A stretch of 46,258 nucleotides of DNA. Origin: Lacticaseibacillus chiayiensis. Its GTDB lineage: Bacteria > Bacillota > Bacilli > Lactobacillales > Lactobacillaceae. The notes beneath the pieces were generated by a model that made no database searches, had not been told where the DNA came from, and saw nothing but the letters and a program-made list of their open reading frames with translations. Location of the stretch: contig NZ_MSSM01000012.1 in the NCBI RefSeq assembly GCF_004123795.1, forward strand, positions 1-46,258, read 5' to 3'. Numbering within the stretch: the first letter of the stretch is position 1; the number at the start of each line of letters is the position of its first letter. Shown piece after piece: positions 35,008 through 44,036 of this stretch. Both the position numbers and the translations under genes were made by a program.

Positions 35008-36327
35008 ATGCACTTTGATGCCATTACGACCTATATGGAACGACATATTACGCCGTTAGCTGCAAAGTTATCAAAGCAACGTCATTTGAGAGCGATTCGG
35101 GATACTTTTATGTCAATCTTGCCTATTACCTTGTTTGGCTCCATACCAGTCATCTTAGCGGCTGCACCTCCAGTAGATAAGCACACGACAAACGGCTTTT
35201 TACTTGCGTGGGCAGGCTTTGCCAAGACAAATGCCATGACGCTGACGTGGATTAGTGCGGTGACTTTGAACGCCATGTCGTTAGCGATCTGTATCGGGGT
35301 CGCCTATTATTTATGCAAACACTATAACGAAAATCCGTTACACCCCATGTTATTCTCAACAATTGGTTTTTTGATGCTTGTGTTGGACCCACAGAAGTTG
35401 GGATGGGAAGGGAACATTGTTGATATCAGTTATTGGGATGGTCGAGGGATCATTATCGCATTACTGATTTCAATACTGACGGTTGAAAGCTATCACTGGA
35501 TGAGGCAACACAACATCGGCCGTATCTCAATGCCAGATAGCGTGCCAGCGTCACTCTCTGAGACCTTTGCTATGTTGGTTCCTTCCATGGTGATCTTAAC
35601 CGGATACACGTTACTCTTCATCATTTTCCATGCTATGAATACAACGATGGTGGCATTTATTTATACCGTTTTAGCACCGAGTTTTAAAGCTGCTGATAGT
35701 TTGCCAATTGCCATCTTACTGATTGTTTTAGTCCATGTGTTCTGGTTCTTTGGGTTGCATGATGCAGCGTTAGCAGGGATTTTAGGCCCGATCCGTGATG
35801 GAAACCTTTCAATCAATGCCGCAGAGAAGATGGCAGGACAACCATTGTCACGAATCTTTACGACTCCTTACTGGACTTACTTTGTTATTATTGGTGGCTC
35901 CGGATCGGTTCTGGCTTTAGCTTTCTTGATGATGCGATCTAGGTCGAAGCAATTAAGTACGGTCGGTAAAGTTGGCCTTATCCCTTCTTTCTTTGGCATA
36001 TCTGAGCCTTTGATCTTTGGGACGCCTTTGATGTTAAATCCCGTGTTCTTCTTCCCATTTATTTTTACCTCGACTTTTAACGGGATCGTAACCTATTTGT
36101 GTATGCAATTTGGGATTGTAGGGAAAACATTTGCGGTCTTTTCGTGGCAAATGCCCGCCCCGATTGGATCATTCCTGTCAACGATGGATTGGCGGGCAGT
36201 GGTGTTAGTCTTGATCCTGATCGTGTTGGACGGCATAATGTATTACCCGTTCTTCAAGGTTTATGAACGCAATCTTGTTAAGTTAGAAACGATACCAGAT
36301 GACGGAACTAATAAGGAAACAAAATAG
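35008..36327 (+). CDS. PTS lactose/cellobiose-type EIIC permease (operon D)
   Basis: This 439-residue permease shows RHLRAIRDTFMSILPITLFG at the N-terminus, WFFGLHDAALAGILGPIRD, FVIIGGSGSVLALA, and KVGLIPSFFGISEPLIFGTP, where the usual Asn-Glu-Pro is Ser-Glu-Pro. About ten membrane segments are visible. It is less like the operon A and C permeases than they are to each other, in keeping with a different glycoside, perhaps a galactoside, given the LacG-like enzyme. GGGGGTTAAATC gives its ribosome binding site at the end of the EIIB gene. Confidence 0.92.
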   Translation: MHFDAITTYMERHITPLAAKLSKQRHLRAIRDTFMSILPITLFGSIPVILAAAPPVDKHTTNGFLLAWAGFAKTNAMTLTWISAVTLNAMSLAICIGVAYYLCKHYNENPLHPMLFSTIGFLMLVLDPQKLGWEGNIVDISYWDGRGIIIALLISILTVESYHWMRQHNIGRISMPDSVPASLSETFAMLVPSMVILTGYTLLFIIFHAMNTTMVAFIYTVLAPSFKAADSLPIAILLIVLVHVFWFFGLHDAALAGILGPIRDGNLSINAAEKMAGQPLSRIFTTPYWTYFVIIGGSGSVLALAFLMMRSRSKQLSTVGKVGLIPSFFGISEPLIFGTPLMLNPVFFFPFIFTSTFNGIVTYLCMQFGIVGKTFAVFSWQMPAPIGSFLSTMDWRAVVLVLILIVLDGIMYYPFFKVYERNLVKLETIPDDGTNKETK

Positions 36328-36334
36328 AGAAAAT

Positions 36335-36355
36335 GGCTAGGTGACTAGCCTTTTT
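36335..36355 (+). terminator. Intrinsic terminator between EIIC and regulator of operon D
   Basis: GGCTAG (36335-36340) and CTAGCC (36345-36350) pair around GTGA and are followed by TTTTT. It would lower regulator expression relative to the transport genes. Confidence 0.75.
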
Positions 36356-36382
36356 GTGCATGTGAAGGGGGAAGTGTGCAGG

Positions 36383-38260
36383 ATGCCGATCACAGTCAGA
36401 CAGAACACCCTGTTGGAATATTTAGCACAGGCCGGTCAGCCCTTAACCAGTGAAGACTTAGCCGCGCATTTAGGTGTTTCGCCCAAAACCGTTCGTAATG
36501 ATATTCGAGTTTTGAACCATATAGGAAAAGGTGTGATTATTGATTCTAAGCGGGGCGTGGGGTATTTTATTGCCGATAATTCTAAGACTCACATCATGAC
36601 CCATCAAAATGAAGAAAATTTTCAGTATGAAGTACTGAAAGCGGTGATTGATTCGCCACAAGTTAATTTATATGAACTGGCAGACAAGCTTTTTATTAGC
36701 GATAGCGCCTTAATGACGATGGTCAGCAATTTAAATAATGTTATTGCTCAGGCGGATCCTAGTTTGCAAATCAGACGCGTTAATAATGATCTGCTTATCA
36801 GTGGAACTGAAGGGCAGAGGAGGCACGTGTTCAATTTATTTCTGGCACAGGAGATCCGAGAGAAAAATTTACCACTAGATAAGTACGCTTCCTATTTTGC
36901 CTTCAGTGATTTGCGAGAGCTCTATTCTTTGATTAATACGTTGCACGAGCAAGAACACATCAAGATGAACGGATTCGCAGCGATTTCCTTTGTATTGCAT
37001 ATTTCGGTTTTGCTGGAGCGTGTCCATGAAGGTAATTATGTTTACCAAAAACAAACGGACTTAGATCATGATCGTTGCCGCGAGTACGCCGAAGCTTTAA
37101 AACGATTGCTAGAAAAGAAGTTTCAAATTGCGTTACCTGACCAAGAGTTAGCATACATTTATCATCTATATTTAGGGCAATTTCAGACTGTCGAACCTGT
37201 GAATCAAACTAAGTTAGATCAAGTCATTCATCAGGTTTTAACGGCTATCCGCGAGGCTTTTTATGTTGACTTTTCCCGCGATATAGACTTAGCATCCTAC
37301 CTTCGGAATCACATGGAAAGTCTGTATCAACGGGCACAGACTAATCATTTTCTGATCAATCCATTGACCAGTGATATTAAAACTCAGTATCCATTCATCT
37401 ACAACTTAAGCGTTTTTGCAGCTGTTCTCTTTCAAAAGAAACTTAAGTTCCAAATCCCTGACGATGAGATTGCTTATATTGCTCTTCACTTTCTTGCTTC
37501 TTACGACACGATTCAATCGGAACGAACTAAGAACATCCTCTTAATTACGCCATATGGGTTGGGGAATCAAAGATTAATTCAGGTCAAGTTAAATCAAATT
37601 GAAAATTTTGAGATCAATGTCAAAAACACACCAACAGTTAAAGATGCCCAGCGTGTTATTCATCAAACACGTAATGTAGATCTGGTTCTCACGGCCGAGC
37701 TAATCCACGTCAATCTCGGAGTTCCAATTTTCAATTACCACGGACTGCTCTCTAATGAGGATGTGGACGGGATTTCCCGACTTCTGCAAGAGGGAGAGAA
37801 AACAACACACCAACTTGTGATGGAGAAGTTTATGGATCCACGTTTGTTTTTCCCAGGTAGAAATTTGACCCATCCAGAAGCTGTCATTCGATTTTTGTGT
37901 CAAAAATTGGCTGATAATGGTGATGTAGATGCGAACTACGTCAACTTAGTTCTGGAGCGGGAACGTCTTTCCAGTACGGCTTATGAAAATAATCATGCCA
38001 TCCCGCATGCCATCCAGCGGGTGGCAAGGAACAGTGCCATTGCAGTTTGTTCCTTGCCGCGGGCGATTGATTGGAACGGTAAGAAGGTCAGATTAGTGCT
38101 CTTGTTGGCTCTTACGGCTGAACGTAATAGTGACTTTGAGGATTTATTTGGTGAACTCGTGAAAGTACTAGACTCGACTAGCTTTGTTAACCGATTGGCA
38201 CGAGTGACAGAATTTGAAACTTTCATTAAGTTGTGCAAAGAGAAGGTTGCAATGCCATGA
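36383..38260 (+). CDS. LicR-like PRD transcriptional activator with EIIA domain (operon D)
   Basis: This 625-residue regulator has an N-terminal HTH (LTSEDLAAHLGVSPKTVRNDI, about residues 18-38), a second HTH-like part (about 90-120), two PRD domains (histidines in ISFVLHISVL and IALHFLASY), an EIIB-like region without the cysteine (ITPYGLGNQRL), and a C-terminal EIIA with His in HAIPHAI. It should activate operon D under PTS control. The ATG at 36383 follows GAAGGGGGAAG; the longer frame from 36341 begins inside the terminator hairpin and was rejected. Confidence 0.88.
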   Translation: MPITVRQNTLLEYLAQAGQPLTSEDLAAHLGVSPKTVRNDIRVLNHIGKGVIIDSKRGVGYFIADNSKTHIMTHQNEENFQYEVLKAVIDSPQVNLYELADKLFISDSALMTMVSNLNNVIAQADPSLQIRRVNNDLLISGTEGQRRHVFNLFLAQEIREKNLPLDKYASYFAFSDLRELYSLINTLHEQEHIKMNGFAAISFVLHISVLLERVHEGNYVYQKQTDLDHDRCREYAEALKRLLEKKFQIALPDQELAYIYHLYLGQFQTVEPVNQTKLDQVIHQVLTAIREAFYVDFSRDIDLASYLRNHMESLYQRAQTNHFLINPLTSDIKTQYPFIYNLSVFAAVLFQKKLKFQIPDDEIAYIALHFLASYDTIQSERTKNILLITPYGLGNQRLIQVKLNQIENFEINVKNTPTVKDAQRVIHQTRNVDLVLTAELIHVNLGVPIFNYHGLLSNEDVDGISRLLQEGEKTTHQLVMEKFMDPRLFFPGRNLTHPEAVIRFLCQKLADNGDVDANYVNLVLERERLSSTAYENNHAIPHAIQRVARNSAIAVCSLPRAIDWNGKKVRLVLLLALTAERNSDFEDLFGELVKVLDSTSFVNRLARVTEFETFIKLCKEKVAMP

Positions 38261-38326
38261 ATAGGCATTTGTTATGGCGGTATCCCAATTCGGTTATTTC
38301 TGTCCATTAGTGCTGCTTCACTACAG

Positions 38327-38372
38327 AAAAAAGATTCAGGAGCTCAAATTTCGAGGCCCTTGAATCTTTTTT
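38327..38372. terminator. Bidirectional terminator between operon D regulator and SLC13 gene
   Basis: AAAAAAGATTCA (38327-38338) and TGAATCTTTTTT (38361-38372) form a perfect twelve-pair stem, usable from both convergent genes. Confidence 0.85.
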
Positions 38373-38392
38373 GCTTAACCTTGTAGGATATA

Positions 38393-39877
38393 TTATTTAA
38401 GGATCATTGAAGCCAATGGATAGCCAACAAACGAGAGAATTAGAACGCCTGCTAATGCGAGTGCCAAACCATAGCGGAGCATGACTTTTAAGTCGACCCA
38501 GCCTGATCCGCCAGCAAGTGCCATTGGAATTGTTGAAGGTGGCGTTGACCAAGCATAGGAAGCGCCGGCTGCGATTAGAACGGTTAATGCTGCAACGTTA
38601 ATGTTACCTAAAGTCAATGCTAACGGGATCAGCAAGGAGTAAAAGACGGTGGCCATGATGGTACTTGAAATAAACTGCTTGAGCATGACCAGCAAGAACA
38701 TGGCAACCAGTATGAATAGAAAACTGGAAAAGTCACTGACAACTGGGCGGACAATTTTAGTGAAGTATTTGGTGATGCCAAGTTTGTCCTGAACGAGTGC
38801 TGCAGAAAGAACCAAAACAGCCGCATTAAAAATCAAAGTATTCCACGGCACGCCTTGGGTTGATGCTTTTTTGAAATCCATGACTGGCTTACCGTCGACA
38901 TTGATAAGACACAATAGGATGACGCCAATGAAGGCAGGGATGGCGTTTCCAATCGAAGATAGATAAGCGCCAATTTCTGGGAGAATGTTGCCAATGGTTC
39001 CTTGAATGATCCAAATAATGATAACAGCAACAAAGACAGAGGCAGTGATCTTTTCCTGCCGCGATATTGGTGGCAATTCAGCCCGTAGTTTTTGAGCGTC
39101 AAAACTTCGTAAAGGTTTAACGTCGGGGCGGTAGAAAAATTTATAGATTAACATGAACACGATAAAGACCAGCACGCCTGTTGCAATGCCGACAATGCTG
39201 TAAGAGAGCACATCAATGTTGATGTGAGCATCGCGGGCCAAAAAGGTAAGCGGGATGAGGACAATTGCATGGCCAATAGGTGTCATGGAAGAGCCAATAC
39301 CAACACACATTGCCAGTCCTAAGATAATCATTTGAGGCAAGCGGTCACCTTTTTTTAAACCAAGTTCTTTGAACAACTCTTCAGCAATTGGGATAAAGAC
39401 AAGCAATGCCGCAGTTTGCGACATAAAAGCTGAAAGAAAAACCGATGCAAACAGGAAGACGACGATGAAGGTCCATGGTCCGCGACTTGCTAATTTGTTT
39501 GAAACAGACCAAATAGCAATTCGTTTCGAAAGGCCAGTCTGGGTCATCACATAACTGATCATGAAGAATGCATAAAGAAATGAATTGACCCAGTTGCCCA
39601 AACCACTAGCAAATACTTCTGCTTGCGTCATGATTTGAAATAAAACGATGACGCTCATACAAAGTAAGCTTGTCCAACCAATGCCAGCGAAGTTCCAGAG
39701 TAGAAGCATCCCGACAAAAATGCCGATCATTTGCATACTGTCAGCAGTTAATCCGGAAGGTGCTGGGATAAAACGGGACAGAAAGATGAACGCAAAAGAG
39801 ACAACTTGCATCAGTTTATTAAGATTGAAATGGCCGAGGATGGCATGACTATTCGCTTGTTTGACTGTCGTTTGCAT
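38393..39877 (-). CDS. SLC13/DASS-like anion permease
   Basis: This 494-residue membrane protein has about twelve hydrophobic segments and resembles divalent anion:sodium symporters (SLC13/CitMHS superfamily): FLSAFMSQTAALLVFIPIAEE in the first half (quoted in part as SAFMSQTAALLVFIP), GIGSSMTPIGHAIVLIP, FISSTIMATVFYSLLIPLA, and AYAWSTPPSTIPMALA. These proteins take up dicarboxylates, citrate or similar anions. On the reverse strand, it begins one base after the FAD oxidoreductase's stop, with GTGAGGTAA as ribosome binding site, so both share an operon. It probably imports the acid that the oxidoreductase acts on. Confidence 0.83.
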   Translation of the reverse strand: MQTTVKQANSHAILGHFNLNKLMQVVSFAFIFLSRFIPAPSGLTADSMQMIGIFVGMLLLWNFAGIGWTSLLCMSVIVLFQIMTQAEVFASGLGNWVNSFLYAFFMISYVMTQTGLSKRIAIWSVSNKLASRGPWTFIVVFLFASVFLSAFMSQTAALLVFIPIAEELFKELGLKKGDRLPQMIILGLAMCVGIGSSMTPIGHAIVLIPLTFLARDAHINIDVLSYSIVGIATGVLVFIVFMLIYKFFYRPDVKPLRSFDAQKLRAELPPISRQEKITASVFVAVIIIWIIQGTIGNILPEIGAYLSSIGNAIPAFIGVILLCLINVDGKPVMDFKKASTQGVPWNTLIFNAAVLVLSAALVQDKLGITKYFTKIVRPVVSDFSSFLFILVAMFLLVMLKQFISSTIMATVFYSLLIPLALTLGNINVAALTVLIAAGASYAWSTPPSTIPMALAGGSGWVDLKVMLRYGLALALAGVLILSFVGYPLASMILK

Positions 39878-39878
39878 T

Positions 39879-41156
39879 TTAGTTTACCTCACAAGTTTGG
39901 TTGACCAGTTCTTCGTGCATCATTATTTTTTTAACTTCAGCTGGGGTTAACGCATAAACATCTTTGTGATTCTTGATAGCGTAGGCGAAGATGGCACCGA
40001 TTGATTCGCCAACGTTCATCACAATCGGCATTACCCGGGTTGCAGCAAATGTTTCCATATCAGTAGAAATCGCCTTGCCAATAACTGCTAAATTGAGATC
40101 TTCTTTGGGGAGACAAACGCCCAGAGGAATTTGATAAACACCATCAATTTTCAAGAAGTGAACCTTTTTCGTGACGGGATCATGAATATCGACTGGATAG
40201 CAACCAACCCCGATGCAGTCTTCAAACTGGCGCATTTGTTTAATGTCATCAAGACGAAGGGTGGCTCGCCCATTGAGTTTGACACTTGCGCGAACACCTA
40301 AAATTGGGGCAATATTGGACAGATAAGCGTTTTGGCACCCAGGAATTTTTTCTTTAATAAACGAAGCAATTCGATTGATTTGACTTCGGGTCTCGTGCAG
40401 CCCTTGTGAAAGTTGTTTAGGGTCACGATAATCAACATTTGTTCGAGTTACATTGACACTGGTGTCATTTGTGCCAGGAATAGGTGCAAAGGCGAGGATT
40501 CGACCATGGATAATATTGTTTTCGAAGGCTTCACTGATAACGTCTGAAAGCTTTCCACTCGCAATAAAGGCCTGTAGTGTTGGCAGATCAACGTTAGACA
40601 ATCTAAATAATTGCGTTGAGACAGCGATATCCTCAGCAGCAAGTCGTTGTGTGTGGCAACGAAGGCTTGTTGCGACCAATGAGTTACTTGTACCGTCTAT
40701 CAAGTATTTTGTTGAGAACCGGTAAGGCGTTCCAAAATTAGTTACCTGAACCGTAAAACCATTTGCTTCCCTCTTAGCTGCTTGGAAATAAGTGTTATAG
40801 AAAACCTGAACGTGGTTTTCGGCTAACATCTCTTCCAAAATTAGCTTCAACACTTCAGGATTGTAACGAAGGCGGTCAACCTTGATCTCTTTATCAGATG
40901 ACATTGGGAGTTGGTAATAATATTGGCCGGCTTGACGCTCTACAAGTCGGTCAAAAATCATTTGCTCAAAGCCATGATAAAGTGGCTGTTTTAAAAATGT
41001 TGCTGCATTAAACTCCGCTAAACCAGACAGTGTGGCATTACCACCGCAAACATTTTGCTGTTCAATAATCGCAACACGAATACCTTTAGATGCTGCCTTT
41101 ATTGCGGCCAAAACGCCACCAGTACCGCCACCAATAACCATTAAGTCAAAATCCAT
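39879..41156 (-). CDS. FAD-dependent oxidoreductase (FAD_oxidored family)
   Basis: This 425-residue soluble protein begins with the FAD-binding motif MVIGGGTGGVLAAIKAASKG (glycines at residues 9-14) and VAIIEQQNVCGGNATLSG, the pattern of the FAD-dependent oxidoreductase family PF12831. A later segment LAVIGKAISTDMETFAATRVMPIV and MNVGESIGAIFAYA close the FAD site. The substrate is unknown. AGGAGGAC precedes the ATG at 41156. The gene forms an operon with the anion permease and is divergent from a LysR regulator, a classic layout for an inducible organic acid pathway. It lacks the signal and lipobox found in the flavoprotein at 1360, so it acts in the cytosol. Confidence 0.82.
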   Translation of the reverse strand: MDFDLMVIGGGTGGVLAAIKAASKGIRVAIIEQQNVCGGNATLSGLAEFNAATFLKQPLYHGFEQMIFDRLVERQAGQYYYQLPMSSDKEIKVDRLRYNPEVLKLILEEMLAENHVQVFYNTYFQAAKREANGFTVQVTNFGTPYRFSTKYLIDGTSNSLVATSLRCHTQRLAAEDIAVSTQLFRLSNVDLPTLQAFIASGKLSDVISEAFENNIIHGRILAFAPIPGTNDTSVNVTRTNVDYRDPKQLSQGLHETRSQINRIASFIKEKIPGCQNAYLSNIAPILGVRASVKLNGRATLRLDDIKQMRQFEDCIGVGCYPVDIHDPVTKKVHFLKIDGVYQIPLGVCLPKEDLNLAVIGKAISTDMETFAATRVMPIVMNVGESIGAIFAYAIKNHKDVYALTPAEVKKIMMHEELVNQTCEVN

Positions 41157-41211
41157 TAATTTGTCCTCCTTTAGTTTTAAAATCAGATATGTTCAACTCT
41201 TCACTAAAGGC

Positions 41212-41277
41212 AGAATAAGGCATCGCTTTCATTTGTACAATCGATTCTGTATACTGTTTCTATCGATAAAAGCGATG
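41212..41277 (-). promoter_or_regulatory. Promoter of the oxidoreductase operon inside a LysR-type dyad
   Basis: On the reverse strand TTGTAC (41235-41240) and TATTCT (41212-41217) are spaced by 17 bases. CATCGCTTT (41221-41229) and AAAGCGATG (41269-41277) form a perfect inverted repeat, with an inner ATCGAT pair. The dyad covers the promoter and lies between the divergent genes, as expected for the LysR-family protein's binding site. Confidence 0.68.
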
Positions 41278-41302
41278 ATACTTTTTCAAAGGGAGAACGA
41301 TT

Positions 41303-42199
41303 ATGAATCTCAATCAGCTGCGCTATTTCTTAGTACTGGCAGAAGTTGGCTCATATAGTGAAGCAGCTTTTCAGTTGGACATAGCTCAGTCGACGTTAAG
41401 TCAATCAATGATCAATCTTGAGCAAGAACTGAATACACCGCTGTTTTATAGCGAGAAAAGAATCAGTTACCTAACTGGAGCTGGAGAAGTTTTGCGGAAC
41501 GAAGCGCAAAAAATTCTTGCGGACGTAGCGGAAAGCAAGGAAAAGATAGCGCAATATCTGGATGGCAATCTTGGCAGTGTGACGATTGGCGTATCTGGCT
41601 CGTTTGGTGTGACCATTGTTCCTCAAGTCATCAATCTGTACCGCAAATATCATCCGCAAAATCAACTGACTGTGCGATTAGTACAGGGAAACACGGAGCA
41701 ACTCATCCAACGATTAAGTAATCACGAAATCGATTTGGGTATCTGTTCTTATTGGCGGCGTAATGAGTTCGTCGAGTTTTCTGCCATTAAACGTGAACCT
41801 TACGTTGTTATTACGCCTGTGAATCATGAACTTGTCAGGCAGACGTCAGTTTCGGTTGCAGATATTCTGAAATATCCAATGGTGACGTTTAGTACGCGCA
41901 GTGGTGCCTATTATGATGTTGCAAACATCTTAAATGTTGACATGGAACAATTGGACATTGCGATGCAAGTTGACGATCCTGCGATGATGGCTGCTTTGGT
42001 GGCATCCGGTGTCGGCATTGCGGTTATACCACGGATATATTTACTGGATCATTTTGAAGTCAAAATATTGCCACTAGCAGAAGCACGTCATCGAGATGTG
42101 TACTGTGCATGGCTTAAGTATCAAATGCTTTCACCAGTTGCTAAGGAGTTTCGGTCATTGATTCAGCAATCGTGCGAGATGTCAGGCAGCAACACATAA
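41303..42199 (+). CDS. LysR-family transcriptional regulator
   Basis: This 298-residue regulator starts MNLNQLRYFLVLAEVGSYSE with the winged HTH (AAFQLDIAQSTLSQSMINLEQELNTPLF, residues about 20-47) and has a C-terminal periplasmic-binding-like ligand domain (VTIGVSGSFGVTIVPQVI onward). AAAGGGAG precedes the ATG. It is transcribed away from the oxidoreductase/permease operon, which it probably activates when the pathway's acid is present. It ends before a strong terminator. Confidence 0.93.
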   Translation: MNLNQLRYFLVLAEVGSYSEAAFQLDIAQSTLSQSMINLEQELNTPLFYSEKRISYLTGAGEVLRNEAQKILADVAESKEKIAQYLDGNLGSVTIGVSGSFGVTIVPQVINLYRKYHPQNQLTVRLVQGNTEQLIQRLSNHEIDLGICSYWRRNEFVEFSAIKREPYVVITPVNHELVRQTSVSVADILKYPMVTFSTRSGAYYDVANILNVDMEQLDIAMQVDDPAMMAALVASGVGIAVIPRIYLLDHFEVKILPLAEARHRDVYCAWLKYQMLSPVAKEFRSLIQQSCEMSGSNT

Positions 42200-42223
42200 G
42201 AACTGTTGTAGCAAATAAGCTAA

Positions 42224-42267
42224 AGAGCCCAAATTCGTGCGTTAAGGACAACGAATTTGGGCTTTTT
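42224..42267 (+). terminator. Intrinsic terminator after the LysR gene
   Basis: AGCCCAAATTCGT (42226-42238) and ACGAATTTGGGCT (42250-42262) form a perfect thirteen-pair stem followed by T residues. Confidence 0.9.
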
Positions 42268-42368
42268 AATTTTTGCTTGTCTGTATTGTTAATATTCAGG
42301 CAAACTACTTCACTCCAGAAATAGCTAGATTAAATTTGCAGATTTCGAGAAGGTCTATTTAGCTGCTA

Positions 42369-42980
42369 TTATTTCAGGCTTCCTTCTTTTAACAGCTTTT
42401 GTCCGAGAGCACCGCCTGGATGGAATATTGCAAAGTCGGAAGCTGTGAAACCTTTCAATTTTGAAACTGTGCAAGCGATCGCGTCACCGACCATCAACGC
42501 TGCCGTTGAGCTGTTTGTTGGCGCTAATCCCAAATCGTCTGCTTCATTCTTGACAGGGATGGTTAGCACGTTTTTGCAAGCTTTAGCCAACTGCGAAGAT
42601 TCATTCCCAGTTAATGCTACCGTTTCTGCACCAATTAAGTTCAGAGAAGGTATTGGTGCAAGCGTCTCTTTTGTCTCGCCACTATTCGAGATAATAATAA
42701 CTAGGTCCTTTGAAGTGATCATGCCTAAGTCCCCGTGCATTGCTTCAGTTGCGTGCACAAAGATTGATGGGGTGCCAAGACTCGCAAAAGTAGCTGCAAG
42801 TTTAACACCAATATGTCCCGTTTTACCGACACCCATAAAAACTAACCGACCCTTTAACTTCATAATCTTATCAATCAGAGATTCATATTGTGATTCATCA
42901 ACGTGTGACGCGATCAACTGCATAGCTGAAATTTCCCTCTGCATGTATGTGTGTATTAAGGACATTTTGTTTTCGATCAT
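42369..42980 (-). CDS. SIS-domain sugar phosphate isomerase (KpsF/GutQ-like, no CBS domains)
   Basis: This 203-residue protein is a single SIS domain of the arabinose-5-phosphate isomerase group: GRLVFMGVGKTGHIGVKLAA, the characteristic VHATEAMHGDLGMI, IIISNSGETKET, and the end HPGGALGQKLL. The CBS pair that follows in KpsF/GutQ/KdsD is absent. Gram-positives make no KDO, so it more likely isomerises an aldose/ketose phosphate in a catabolic path. GGAGG lies before the ATG on the reverse strand. It is divergent from the Ula-like PTS operon E and probably works in the same pathway. Confidence 0.87.
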   Translation of the reverse strand: MIENKMSLIHTYMQREISAMQLIASHVDESQYESLIDKIMKLKGRLVFMGVGKTGHIGVKLAATFASLGTPSIFVHATEAMHGDLGMITSKDLVIIISNSGETKETLAPIPSLNLIGAETVALTGNESSQLAKACKNVLTIPVKNEADDLGLAPTNSSTAALMVGDAIACTVSKLKGFTASDFAIFHPGGALGQKLLKEGSLK

Positions 42981-43195
42981 GTGGATAACCTCCTTATTCC
43001 ACCTTCATTGTTGACTGCCACAGCAGTAATGACAATCATCGATGATGTGTTGTTTTGTTGGGAAGCAAACATATTTCGAAAACATAGTTCTTTTTGCGAG
43101 AAGAAATGCGCATAACCAAGGGATTTATTCTCGCGGGACGCGTTGCTCTTTGTTGAAATTGTGAGCACACAAACAAAACCTGTTACCAGAAAGCA

Positions 43196-43224
43196 TTGAT
43201 CGATATTCAGATAGCGCTTACATT
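43196..43224 (+). promoter_or_regulatory. Operon E promoter with overlapping cre box
   Basis: TTGATC (43196-43201) and TACATT (43219-43224) are spaced by 17 bases. AGATAGCGCTTACA (43209-43222) matches the cre consensus except at the first base and overlaps the -10. The rest of the divergent gap from 42981 shows no gene. Confidence 0.68.
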
Positions 43225-43255
43225 GAGCTTGTAGAAACGAAGAAGGTGATGTTGA

Positions 43256-43729
43256 ATGATTGAGAAAATTATCACAGAACCATTAATCCAGTTGAAGGTA
43301 AAAGCGACAGATTGGCGTGACGCCATTCAAAAAGCGGGAAGCGTTTTAGTCGAAGACGGGGATGTAACTCCAAATTATGTTGATGAAATTATTCGTTCAG
43401 CAGAAAAGTTCGGCCCTTATTTCGTGATTGCACCACATGTTGCGCTGGCGCATGCCCCTCGTCAAGCCGGCGCCAACACACTGGCAATGGGCATAACGAC
43501 TCTGGATCCGCCAATAGATTTTCATAATGAGGCGAATGATCCAGTTCGATACGTGTTTACACTAAGCGCGCCGGATGCGGATTCGCATCTTAAAGCGATG
43601 CAAGAGTTTGTCAGATTGCTTTCAATGGATGGCTTTTATGATGTCCTTGATCGAGCTACATCCGGTCAGGAGATTATGGCGTATATTGAGTCAACTGTAT
43701 CAACGAACAGGAGTGATTGTAATGGTTAA
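43256..43729 (+). CDS. PTS ascorbate/mannitol-type EIIA (operon E)
   Basis: This 157-residue EIIA has the phospho-acceptor His66 in VALAHAPRQAGA and the family core KFGPYFVIAPH. It aligns without gaps to the C-terminal part of the operon B regulator from that protein's Met545 to past the histidine. GAAGGTGATG precedes the ATG. It is the first gene of operon E and overlaps EIIB by eight bases. It passes phosphate from HPr to the EIIB. Confidence 0.92.
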   Translation: MIEKIITEPLIQLKVKATDWRDAIQKAGSVLVEDGDVTPNYVDEIIRSAEKFGPYFVIAPHVALAHAPRQAGANTLAMGITTLDPPIDFHNEANDPVRYVFTLSAPDADSHLKAMQEFVRLLSMDGFYDVLDRATSGQEIMAYIESTVSTNRSDCNG

Positions 43730-44012
43730 GGTATTAGTTGCATGTCGTGCAGGTGTTGGGTCAAGCCTTATGTTAAAGATCAAATTAAATGAGGTTATTG
43801 CTGAACACAAGTGGAATATGGAAGTGATCCATTCCTCTTTAGATGAACTAAGTAGCTTTGATGGCCCGATTGTTGTTACGCTGAGCGACGTTGCTGATGA
43901 GCTAAAAGAAGAAGGTGTCAAAAAGGAAATTGTCGGGATTAGGAATTTACTGGATAAAAAGGAAATTTATACGAAAGTAGCAAAAGCTTTACAGGATATT
44001 GGCGTCAACTGA
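43722..44012 (+). CDS. PTS SgaB/UlaB-like EIIB (operon E)
   Basis: This 96-residue EIIB has the phospho-acceptor Cys8 in VLVACRAGVGSSLMLKIK, the pattern of ascorbate-type EIIBs. The ATG at 43722 follows AGGAGTG inside the end of the EIIA gene; the longer frame from 43575 is a shadow of EIIA. It is followed 24 bases later by the matching EIIC. Confidence 0.9.
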   Translation: MVKVLVACRAGVGSSLMLKIKLNEVIAEHKWNMEVIHSSLDELSSFDGPIVVTLSDVADELKEEGVKKEIVGIRNLLDKKEIYTKVAKALQDIGVN

Positions 44013-44036
44013 CAAGAGCAAGATGGGGGATTAATC

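Noticed and set aside
42445-43014. 189-codon forward frame opposite the SIS isomerase
   Set aside because: The reverse-strand frame carries all KpsF/GutQ motifs; this one is its shadow.
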